Of a DNA stretch of 46,985 nucleotides, positions 6,018 to 18,000 are shown piece by piece. Source of the stretch: a virus. The stretch lies in the IMG/VR virus record IMGVR_UViG_3300025154_000154, positions 1 through 46,985 of that record; one strand, 5' to 3'. Below the pieces are notes generated by a model. The model saw only the letters and a list, made by a program, of their open reading frames with translations. It did no database searches and was not told the origin of the DNA. The translations under genes and the position numbers were made by a program. Position 1 is the first letter of the stretch. Each line of letters opens with the position of its first letter.

Positions 6018-9000
6018 GGGTTATCGGCGCGCTTCAGTTCCCGCTTGTCGGCGCCCGCCTTCCCCGCCGCCCGCTGCGTGTCGCGGCGGCGAAGTTCCTG
6101 GGCTGTGTCGACGAGGATCGGCTTGGCGATGAAGAAGCCCACGAGTTCGTCGCCGGGGGTGCGGCCGACGCGTGGACCCTCCAACGTCTCCCGGATGTAG
6201 GGGTGCGTCTTCCCGGGCGTCAACCCCAGCGCCTCGCGGGTCGCCAGCGTGCCCCGCACCAGGCGCTCGACGGGGCCGTGGTCGAAGGAGCGATCCAGCG
6301 CCTGCATCGTGGAGATTCCGCGCCCCATCCCAGGCAGGGCGTGGCCGAGGTTCTGAATCCCCCACCACCGCAGCTCGTTCCCTTGCCCCACGACCCAGCG
6401 GTAGGGGATGTCAACGTCGTACCGCTTCGCCGGGTCGGGTTCATCCACGGGCCGCACGCCCAGGAAGTCGTCGACGATCAGGCCGCCCGTGAGCGCGCGG
6501 TCCAGAGCGATGAACCAGGGCGGCACCGTGTTGAAGTTGCCGCTGTCGATGTTGTAGGAGGTCGACGGATCTACACGGGTCGCGGACACGATGGGAGCCT
6601 GCCACCAGGGCGGAAGCCGGTTGGCGACCCTCGCGGCCGCTTTGGGATCGTCGAAGGCCGACAGCGCCCAGGAGATGATCTCGCCCCACAGCGTGAAGCC
6701 ATCGACCGCGGGCTGTTGGCGCGTCACGAACGCGAGGCCCAGGCGGCGCAGGGGGTCGGCCTCGACATCGACGCCGCGCACGTCCACCCGCACGCCGTCC
6801 TCGATGAAGCGGCGGTAGGCCACCATGAGCTGCCGCTCGTAGTTTTCGGGCCTGACGATCCGGTACTCGTCCTCCAGGTAGAGCTGCTGCATGTCGCGGA
6901 TGAGCCGCACCTGACCCGCGACCCTGGACGGGTGGTTGAGCAGGGTCCACCAGAACAGGGTCTGGTTGGCGCGCTCGTAGGCGTAGAACAGGCTCACCTG
7001 CCGCATGACGCGCTGTTCGAAGTCGGTCATGTTGCCGTAGTCGTAGAGCGCCATGCGGGCGGCGGCAGCGGCTTCGGCCGGATCCGCGCCCTTGGCGAGG
7101 TGGTCGAAGAAGACGTGCAGGCGGCCGTAGTTGTCGATCGCGGTGTAGGCGCTGACGAGTTGCTCCTGCCACCACTCGAAGGGGAGCAGGACGTTCTCGA
7201 TCCACGTCCTGTGCTCGCGCCGGATGTCGTCGGTGAGCGCGCGGGCGGACTCGGCGTGAACGAACGAGGAGTTGAGGCCGTAGCTACGTGCCATCTGTCG
7301 GAGCTGCTCGGCCGAGTAGACCCTGCCGTCCTTGGTCACCAGGACGCCCCGGCCCTCGATGGCCCGCTGTTCGCCCCAGAGCCCGATGAACACGTCCTTG
7401 ACGAGCTTCTGCCTGGCCGGGTTGACCTGGGCACCGAAGACGGCGCGCAACCCGTCGCGCTGGAACCACTGCCACTGCCCGTCCAGTATGTTGCCGATGT
7501 AGCTGAAGACGTTCGGCACCAGGATACCGACGACCATGCCGACCTTGATCCGGCTGAACAGCTTAGGCACGGCGTCGAAGACGACAAGCAGTGCGTTCTC
7601 GGCGTGAAGTGCTGCACGCGAACCCACCGCCGCACCGGGGGCGGGCTCACGAAGGGGGGCGATGGTCCCGACCACCTGGCCGGACCTGCGCGCGGTGCCG
7701 ACCGTAGCCGCCTCGTCGAGCGCCAGCTTGATCTGCTCCTGGAACATCTGCGGGACCATGATGCGGCGCCCGTCGAGGTCCATGGCCGTCCACAGCCCCT
7801 CGCCGCGCTTCCATCCCCAGCGGTCCATGAGGTCGTCGGCGTAGAGCAGCGCCGCCATGTCGGGGTGGCCGTGGAACGCGCCGGGCGGGCCAGCCAGCCG
7901 CCGCCTGTCGACGGTCGGCAGATCCTGGTGAGGGGCAGGCGGACCACGGCGGACCACGCTGCCCGTGTACTGGTCGAGCGCGGTGCTGTCGTTCCAGGCC
8001 ACGCGGGCGTTGAGGGCCGCCACCACATGGTCGTAGAAGCGGTCACGCAGAGGCAGGCCGACGTCCACGTCCCGGCCGCGCTCCGGGCCGAGCAGGCCGT
8101 ACTCGGCAAGTTCGTCGGCCATGCGCCCCAGGATGTCGTGGGCGCGCATCCGGACGATGGCCTCGGCGAGGGCGACGTTCGGGTCCATCTTGAACGTCCG
8201 CCGCCCCTGAACGGCGTCCTTGATGCGGCGCCAGAGTGACTTGTCCGCGAGCCCGGTCGCGCGTCCCATGCCGGCCATGATGTCGAACAGCGTGGGCGGG
8301 CGGTTGGGGAGCGGCACCTGGGGCCCGTGCTCGGGCAGCCAGCGGCCCTCATAGAAGGCCTTGTAGAGCGCGACCCGGTCGTACCACTGGAGGGTCGCCA
8401 GGATGTTGGCTTCGCTCGACCCGGTGAGGATGATGGCGATCTCGTTGGCGCGCAGCTCGACGACGCGGACACGGTCACCCAGGCCCACGGCGATGCGGCT
8501 GACGGCGTCCTCCACGTCGAGCAGCTCGGCCGGCGCGAGGTTGACTGCCGTGCGCCCGCGGTAACTGTCGAGGATGCGGAGCGCTGCCTCTTCCTCGGGT
8601 GACAGGCCGTGACGCCAGGAGTCAAGGGCATCCTGGAGGGCCACGAGGCGGACGGGGTTGAGGATGGCGTCGACGTTCGGCGCGTCCCCCGATAGGGCCT
8701 GGTGTTGGGCAAACAGGATGTCGACGATCCCAACGTCGTGCCCGTTCCGGGCGACGGGCGGGGTGAGCTCGTTCGCGACGCCGCGCAGGCTCTCCATGAT
8801 GGAGCCGACGTCCTTGAAGCCCATGCGGCTGTACCAGGGCCGCATGGCACGCTGTGCCCGCACCCCGTTGCGGACCCAGTCCTGGGCGCCGCCGAGCTCG
8901 CGCGAATGCCGCTCGACGATGTCCTGGACATGGGGGTCCGGGTAGCCGGCCATCGGGCGCTCGACGATGAACGCCTTCGTGAGCGTGTTCTTGAGCTTGG

Positions 9001-12000
9001 ACGGGATGGCGCGACCCAGGACGTCGACGAACGCGGCGGCGGCGGACGGCGACACGCTGGCGGTGCGCCGGGTGCGGCGGGTTGCGGCGCCGGCCTCGAC
9101 GTCCAGGGCCAGCTCCTGCAACCGGTTCACCTCGGCGAAGGTGATGGTGTCGAGGTTCGCTGCCGGGTCGAGCAGGCGCTCAGGGACCAGCGACCGGCCG
9201 TAGATGGTGGCGATGGGTTCCGACGCGAGTTGGCGGGCGTAGATGCGCAGGCCCGACTGCTGAGCGGGCGTCAGGCGCACACTGGCGTCGCCCTCCCGCG
9301 CCGTCGCCACCAGGTTGGCCGGGGTGTCGCCGAGCGCGCCCGCGAGCCGGCTCAGGGCGGCCTTGCGGACGCGGCCCAGCCTCGCCTTGGGGATGACGGT
9401 GCGCGGGGTCAACGTGACCATGTCGACGCCGATCATCCACTTACGGGCGTCCTCGACCACCATGTAGGCCGCGACCTTGCTGACCAGCTCGTCGAGCGGG
9501 ACCTGGTCGCCAACCTCGAGGCCGAGCTCCTGCAACAGCTCCTCGTCACGCACCGCGGTCCGCTTGGCCTCGCGCGCCTGTCCGGCCTTCCGGATCTTCT
9601 CCTCGACGGCGTACTCGGGCCCGGGGTCGACACGGACGATCGGGAAGTCGGGCCGTCCAGCCTCACCGATGACGACGAGGCGACGCTGAGCCACGCCCTC
9701 GGGGCGGAGCAGGCGATCCCACGAGGCGCGAACCTCGGCGGGGAGCTCGACCTGCTGGCCCCGGAATTGCGCCCACGTCTCACGCAGGCGTTCACCGACC
9801 TCGGCGACCGCGCGCCCGAGCGCGCCCGTGGGCTGCATCCGGAGCTCGACGTAGCGACGGAAGGCGTCGGCGGCCTGGTCCATGCCGAGGCGCGTCAGCA
9901 CCGGCTCGCCCGGGGTCGCGCGCAGGACGTTCTCGACGGTGAGCACGTCGGGTTCGATGCGCGTGCCGTTCATGTCCTCGACGTGGGTTTCGAGGCCGAG
10001 CGCCGTGGCGATCTGCGCGGGGCTCTCGCCAGCGTTGGCGCGCTGGTGGATGTCGTCGACCATGTGCTGGGGCAGGCTGTCGTAGTAGACGGCGAGCAGG
10101 GCGCGACCGTCCTCGCCGATGAACTCCTGGAGGAGGTGGCCGTTCTCGTGCAGGAGGGTGCGCCAGTCAGCGCCCCTGAAGAATTCCAGGAGCCAGCGGG
10201 CGTTGCCGGGCGTGCCGGTGCCAGCGGCGCCGAAGAACTGGCCGGTGAGGGGGGCGCCCGGAGCGCGGCGGGAGTGGGTGATCCTGGGGTCACTGGTCGG
10301 CCTTTCGTTTGCGATGTCCTTGATCTGCTCTGGCTTGAACACCACGAACGAAATTGGCGCTCCCTCCGGCGACGGGTCGGTCATGACGACGCTGTCGTAG
10401 CCCATGTGCTCGGCTGCTTTCACGAAGTCGTCTTGGTAGTTCATGTACCAGTTCTGGCTTCCCTCGTTGTGTGCGGCACGGGCCGCATCGATCTCGCGCG
10501 ACCGCACCGGCATCGCCTCATCGAGCGCGGCCTTCAATGCCGGCGACTCACTAAGCAGCGTGTTCTCAATGTCGTACTCATCGATGGCGTCGTAGTCGAT
10601 GGCGTCGCGGAGGGCGTCAGGGTTGCCGACGAGTGGTTCGCCGGCCTGTTCGGCGAGGTCGTCCACCCACGCCTTGACCGCCGCGTCACTGCCGTACAAC
10701 TTCGTCGCCTCGGCTGCGAGCCACTCACGGAAGTCGGAGTTCTCCATGTTGCGCATCTCGCCGTATCGGCCCAGAACTACACGCCCAGAGTCGTCATCCC
10801 AGATGGCCTCCTTCGCCACCGCCTCAAACACAGCCGGATCGTTGAAGTCGGCCGGGTTTTCCATCCGCAGGTACACCTCGTACCGACGCCCAACACCATC
10901 GCCGCCGCCCCGGTAGAAGTCAGCGGTGCGCGCATCTGGCGAGAAGAAGTAGCCGTAGGCAGTGTCCTGCTGCCTGAACTCATCAATGTTGTCGAACCGT
11001 GAGCCATGGAACGCGCGGACGATGGCGCCGCCTTCGGGGATGGCCTCGACGTCGTCGAAGTTGATGACCGGAAGACCGCGACTCCACTCCTGGAACTCCG
11101 GGGTGCTCGGGGCACGGCGACTGAACTGCGCCTGCCCCTGTTCCAGCACCGACCGCCTCATCTCGGGCGTGAGGCGGATCATGTGGACCGGATCCGCGAT
11201 CCTGGTCGTCTGGGCGTAGTCGAGGCCCGCGAGGTCAGGGTCGCCGTCTTGCGCCGCCCGACTCACGTAGCTGGCGGCGTCTTGCTCGGTCCCGAATTGC
11301 GCAACGTCCTCACCCGTGGACTGCCTGAATACGTGCCAGTTTTCGGCGGGCATGTCACGAGTCAGGCCGATGTCGCCGACCTCGACCCTCGCCCCCCACT
11401 TCGCCGCGTACTTGTTCATCCACGCGGGGAGCATCTTGTCGTAGAACCCGATCATCCCTTGGCCTCCGACCGTGAGGTCGGGGCCCTTCAGGGATCCGGA
11501 CTGCTCGGGCGACGCCATGATGGCCTTCACCATGTCGCCGCCGATGACGCCCTTCATCTCGGTGGCGGACTTCGCGTCGTTGTGGACGACCCTGCCGTCC
11601 TTGATGGCCTCGATGACGATGCGGGACTCCGCGCCTGGGCCCATGCTGGCCGTTATCGCCGCCTGCTCCTTAGGGGTCAGCACACTCCACGGCTCACCGT
11701 ACTCGTCCATGGCTCGCGTCTCGCGAGCGTCGCGCCACAAGTAGGGCGACATCGGCTCTTTCCGCCACCGGATCTCGTCGACCACCTTGCGCACCTGGTC
11801 TTCGTACCGCTTGACCTGCTGAACGCCGGTGGTCCAGGACACCGCGTCGTAGTCGTTTTCGGCGGCAAACCTCAGCATCCGCTTGAGGACCATCTCGTGC
11901 CAGGTCTTCGCGAAGGGGGCGTCTGGGACCCGGTTGGCGTTGAAGGCGTCGAACTCGTTCCTCGCCCACTCATCGCGGGCCGCCTCGCTGCGTTCCAACT

Positions 12001-15000
12001 GCCGATCCGCCATGGCGCGCAGATCATCCGGCGTCATCAGGCGGCCACCGAGGTAGAGGCCGGAGGGGACGTTCGGCGCTCCACCAGCAAGTTCGAACCG
12101 CTGGTCGAACGCCCGACGAAGGGCGCTGATCGCCTCGCGTTTGCGGTCGAAGATATCACCGGCCGCGTCGGCCCACGCTTGCGTGTCACGCGTCCACTGT
12201 TCCACCTGCTCCGGTGGGGCGTCGCTCGGCATATTACGCGGCCGCGGCGTGGTGGTTTCGTACTGAGTGACCGCGTTGGCGGCGCTCTCGTAGGCCTCGA
12301 TGGCGTCGAGTTGTGCCTGGTGCGCGGCTGTGCGCTCAGCCAGCGCGACAGTTTCCCTTGCCCGCAGCGCCTGCTCCATCTCGCCCGGCAACTCTTGTGT
12401 CTTGTACCCCTTCTCCCGCCCGGCCTGGTGCAGGTCGCTCTGCACCTCCTCGATGTGGAGGATCTTCTCGCCGTTGGGCCCCACGCGGTCGTTGAACCGG
12501 ACGTGGGCGAGGAGGTTCTCGCCTTCGCCGGAAGCGGGGAAGTGGGAGGAGCGGTACGGCGGCGGGCTTATGCGATCATCTTGCGCCTTCGCCAGTCGCA
12601 ATTGCGCGTCCCTGTGCCCTTGCGGCCACACCCCGGTTTGGTTCGCGATTAACACACCCTCTTCCACTTGTCGCCTGAGGCGCGCGATCCGTAGGTCCAT
12701 GTTCGCTTGCGTCATGCGTAGAAGCAACCCGCGCGGCATCTTGAACAGCAGCTCGCGGTAGTTCTCGCTGTCGCCGGACAGGACGAGGCTGGCGTACTGT
12801 GCCGGCCCTTCCGACGGCGCGAACGTGCCATCTTGGAGCAACTCCGACACGTCGATCCGCTCGTGCTCACCGTCGCGGGTCCTGACGTCGACGTATTCGT
12901 CCCAGTCCAGGCCGGTCCAGTTCAACGCGGCCGACTCAACCGCCGCCTCCAGTTGGGCGATCTCGTCGTCGGTCAGCCTCGCGTCCGGCACGTCCGACGT
13001 GTCTGTCGCGTCGGGTTCCGCGTCCTCAAGCGCGTCAACGGCCGCGTCGTGTTGATCATCGGCTCGCTGGATCAGGTCCTCCAGAAGCGAGCGAACCGGC
13101 TCCCACGTCGGGGAGTCACCATAGTTGTTTTCGATCGACACGGACTCGTCGAGGTAGTCCTTGGCGTTGTCGATGTCCTGCCAGCCCCTCCGTAGCGCCG
13201 CCACAGCATCCCGTCCGCGGCTCGCGGCTCGTCTCGCGTCTCGCGCCACCTTTCGTTCCACGTCGCGAGCCTTCTCGATCGCGTCTTCCATGTCCGACGG
13301 GTCGACGTTGTACCGGTCCATCAGCGCACTCGACGGCGTCCCCAGCACCACCTCCCCCAACTCGACCTTGTTCTTGTCCAGGTACGCCAGCACCTCGGCC
13401 TTCGTGACCGTCTTCTTGCCCTCCAGGAACTCGTTGAGCCGCGTCCACTTCACCTCGTCGACCTTGACACCGGCCGGGCCAGCGAACGAGGCCACACCGC
13501 CCACACGGGCCGCGTGCGCCTCAGCCTCGGCGCCCTGGTTGAGCGGGTACGTGGCGAGCATCTTGCCGTCGCGCATCACCGGCTCGTTGCCCTTCATGAC
13601 CGGCTTGCCGTCCTTCACCTCGGGGACGCGCTCCTTGACCTGCCACTTACCCAGCGCGCCACGAAGTTGGTCCGGGGTGAACCGGTCCTGCTTGAGGCCC
13701 TCGACGGCGCGGCGCAGGCCCGAGTACCAGATCGGGGCGGGGTCGACGCGGCGGCTGAACTGGGGACGCTGCCCATCAGGCCAGTAGCCCCACTCGTGAA
13801 TCGAGTCCCCGTTGGTGAAGATGTCCGCCGCCTTCACCCGGGCGCTCAGGATCGTGTAATCGCCGCGCAGCGCCGATTCCCCGTGGTCCTTCGCGTAGGC
13901 CTTCGTGATGGTCACCCAGTCGCCCGGGTTGATGCGCCGCGCTTCGTTGGGCGGGGCCTGCCGTAGTCGCTCCAGCTCGGCGCCCAGGCGGTCGTACTCG
14001 CCCGGGTCGCTTGCGCCGCGCTTGAGGATCCGCGCCATCCGATGCTCGATGTCGCCGACCCGCTCTGCGTTGTCCTTCGGCACCGCGCGGTAGATGGTGA
14101 CCTTGGCATCGGGCCGCCCCTTCATGGCGCGGGCTATCGCGAACGCCTGGCGGTCCAGAACCTCGTCACCGGTACCGTAGTAGCGGACACCGTTCGGCCC
14201 GTAGACATCATCTGGGTACACCACGCCGGCGCCGGTCAGGTCGTGTAGCGGCGCGCCCTCTTCTGGGCCAGTGGGCCGGTGCTCGCCAGCGTAGTCGTCC
14301 TCAGCGCGGCGGCTGAACCTGGCCCGCGTCCGCTCGCTCACGGTGTCCCCGCCCCTCACGTCGATCTCGGTCACCTCCATGTCGGCCCACTCGCCGGGCA
14401 GGGCGAGGTCAGGCAGGGGCGTCGTCGTCGCAGCCTGTTCCCGGGGCGCCATGGCCCCTGTGTCGGCCTGGGCGACCTCGGGCCTGTACCGACCCCTGAA
14501 CCGCGCCAGGTCCAGCGCCGTGGCTCCGGTATACGTGGACTCCGGCAGCTCGTCCATGCCCACGCCGTCCCACGCGGCCCGATGACCGGCCGTGACGACC
14601 TCGTCGTAGAGGCCTTCGCGGGGCGGCTCGGTGCCGAACGCGAGGGCGTCGAAGTTGCGGCGGCTGAACTGCGGCTGGCCCTCGGCGATGGACTCGCGCA
14701 TGGCGTCGGTCACCGGCAGGTGGTGGACCTTCTCCGACCTGTCGTGGGCGAATGATGTGTCCTTGGCGATGGGGACCTGAATGTCCGTCATCCCAGGTTT
14801 CGCGTCCCACTTCGCCGCGTACCGCTTGAGGAACCCCGGGATCATGCCGTCGTACAGGTGTTCGGCCCATTTGCCGCCGATCTTGAGGTCGAGCCCGCTG
14901 ATGGACGGGTAGCCTTGGCTCTCGTCCTCCTGGACGAGGTCGTAGTTGATGCGCTCCTCAGCGCCTGCGCGATCAACGAACCGCTCGGGCGCGAAGTCCG

Positions 15001-18000
15001 GGTGGTTCATGTCCAGCGTGTAGTCGCCGTTCGTGTTGATGATCGCGAAGGCGTCCGGATCGTCAGGGTGCTCGACGACCTCGAAGAGGCTGTTGCGGTC
15101 GTACTCGCGCCGCTTCACCTCCTCACGCAGTTTCGCTCCCGGTTTCTCACCGATGTACTCGTCGATCTCGTCGATGCCCACGGTTTTGTTGATGACCGTC
15201 TTGCCATCGTGGTCGTAGGCCAGAAGGGTTTCGCCATTCGGGTCGTAGGCGACCTCGCGCACCCGCTTCGCCAAGTCGTAGCGGTCCTGCTGCGTCTTCC
15301 CGGTCGTCCACGTCACGCCGTCATAGCCGTCCTCGACGGCCATTCGCAGCGCCACCTTCATCGTGAGCTCGTGCCAGTCCTGGGGAAAGGGGGTGGGGGG
15401 CACGCGCTCACTGTTCTTCACGGCGATTTCGCGCTGCATGTCCAGGCGTTCGCGGTTGAGCACCCTCGCCCCGTAGGATGGTGCCTCGTCGCGTCCGACT
15501 GTTCCCTTGCCGACCTTGACCTCGCGGCCATCGGGGTGGCTGACGATCCACTGGTACTCGGTCTCAGCGACGGAAAGGTCTTCTGGTTGAACCTCGACAG
15601 GAAGCCCGGTGTCGGCCTCGTCGCCGCGCACGCCCTTCTTCCGCACGTCCGCCGCCCAGTCCGACTGCACCTCCTCAACGTGCAGTAGCCGCTCGCCCTT
15701 GGGGCCGAGGCGGTCGTTGACGCGGAGGTGGGCGAGGAGGTTCTCACTCATGCCGCTGAAGTGGGGAGCCTGGTATGTCGGTTGCTGGTCGCGCCACTGG
15801 TTCTCACGGTCGCTGTTCACCCGTCCGAGGGCGTCGGCGATGGCGGCTTCACGGGTCGGGTGCAGCCCGTTCCACGGCCGGGCGTGGATCTGTCCCGGAG
15901 GCGTGATGCCCCACTGCCGGGACTCGGGCTGGTTCCGGTCGACGATCGGTTCGTAGCCCTCTGGCAGCGTGGTCAGCGGTTCGGGGGGCGTCCCTCCTGG
16001 GTTGAGGCGCAGCAGCACCTCCCGGTAGTTCTCGCCGCCCGGAAGAACGTGGGCGTCGTACTGCGGCTTCGTGATGGCACCGTATGCGAGTTCCACTTCA
16101 CGGCGCGCGTCCTGCCATTCGCTCGACGCGAGCAGGTAGTCCGTGAGCGCCTCCTCGAAGGCATACGCCTCTACATACTTGTTCAGGCGGTGCAGCAGGT
16201 CAGAGACCTCGCTGGGGCCGATCCTGGTCCCGTTGTTGAGGTCGATCATCGGCTGGGCGCCGTCCATGTAGACGCCCATGATTCGCGTGTCCTGCTGGCT
16301 CGGGTAGATCGCGATGCCCTCGACCGCGCTGCGCACCTTCGCCTCTGCCGCCACCTTCCGCCGATGAACCTCCTGCATCGCGGTCTTGGCGGCCTCGGCG
16401 CGAGGGCTCTTGCCGCCCAGCACCTTCTCCTCGATCTCCACGCGGTTCGACTTGACGAACGCCCGGACCTCCTCCCGGGTCACCACGCCCCTTCCCGCCG
16501 CCCAGGCTTCGATGCCCAACCAGTCGAGTTCGGACTGCTTGACGCCCGGCCGCTTCTTCAGGCTGGCGACCAGCGACCGGCCCTTCATCTGCTTGGCGGC
16601 ACCGAAGGCGTCGTCGACGCTGCGCTCGACCGCTGAGTAGAAGGTGTCCTGGGCGCGGCGGGAGAACAGGGCCGGGCCATACTCCACGTCGGCCTCGGCA
16701 TAGAACCGCTCCCACTCGGCCCGCAGCTCGGGATCGGCGGCCATCAGGCGGGTGGCGATCTCGCCCTCCCAGAACCGCCGGTCGTGCGCAGGGTCGCGCA
16801 TGAACCCGGGCTCGAGGCCGGCCGCGCGCTCGATGTCGGCGAGAATGTCAGCGGTGCCTATGTTCACGCTCGGCCCAACGTCGCTGCCCCACTCGTGAAG
16901 CGCCTTCAGCAAAGCGGGCCCGCTGACGCCGTCCGTCACCGGCATGGCGGCGATGGCCTCGTTGGTGCGCTGCAACCAACGGTCGTACTCGGGGCCACGG
17001 CGAGAGTACAGGATGCGTGGGTCGCCGGGGTCGAAGGTGCCCCGGTTGCTGATCGACTTGATCTGCGTGGGCTCGAATGCCGCCACCACCATCGGGTTGC
17101 GCACGGTGAACTTGCCGAGTTGTTCGGCACTTGACGCGACGATGAGGCCATCATGCCCGGCGGCAATCTGCTTCTCGCGCCACGTCGACCACCACGCCGT
17201 GTCGCCGCCGTGGGCCTCGCGAAGCGAATTCCACTTCCCCTGCGTCAACACCAGAGGATTCGCGATCTTGAGATAGACCGGCATCGTGCTGTCGCCGAAC
17301 ATGGAGGCGAACTCGCCGTCATCGGTGAACCAGAACCCCACCTTTGACGGCCCCTTGCCGGACTTCGCCCTGTCGAATGCGTCGATATCTGCGGCGTCGG
17401 TTCCGTGGTACACCACCAGCGGCTGTCCCTTGTCGTCCACCACCTTGCTGTCGCCGAACCACCGCTTGAACCACGGCGAGTCCGTCTTGAGGCTGGTCCA
17501 GGCATCGCGGGCTCGCGCGAAGGGATCCTCGGCGGCCGCGTAGGCGATGATGGAGGCGTCCCCACCCAGCGCCGTCCGCGCCGCCTTGAACGTCGCCCCG
17601 GTCGATACCACGTTGTCGACCAGGAACACCCGGCCCTCGGGGACTGTGGCGTTCTCGCGGAGCCGCATCGTCATCTCGCTGGCGAGCATGTCGGGGCCGC
17701 CGGACACCTTGCGGTCGTAGCTCCGGGCCCTGGCCTCGCCCGTGAGCACGTCGGCCACAGTCGCCCCGGACCGCTCGGCGATGGCCTGGGCGAGCGCGAG
17801 GTTGACGGTCGTGTCGCCCTTCGACGACGGCACCGGCACCAGGACGGCGCCCTTCGGCACACGCGGGGCCAGCAAGTCGGCCGCCGCGTCGATGCTCTCG
17901 GGCGAGCCGTTCTTGATGGCGTGCGCGACCGTGCGGCCCTCGTTGTACGGGACGCCGATGATGGCGTCGTCGGGCAGTTCGGCGGCGTCGGCCCGCTTGC

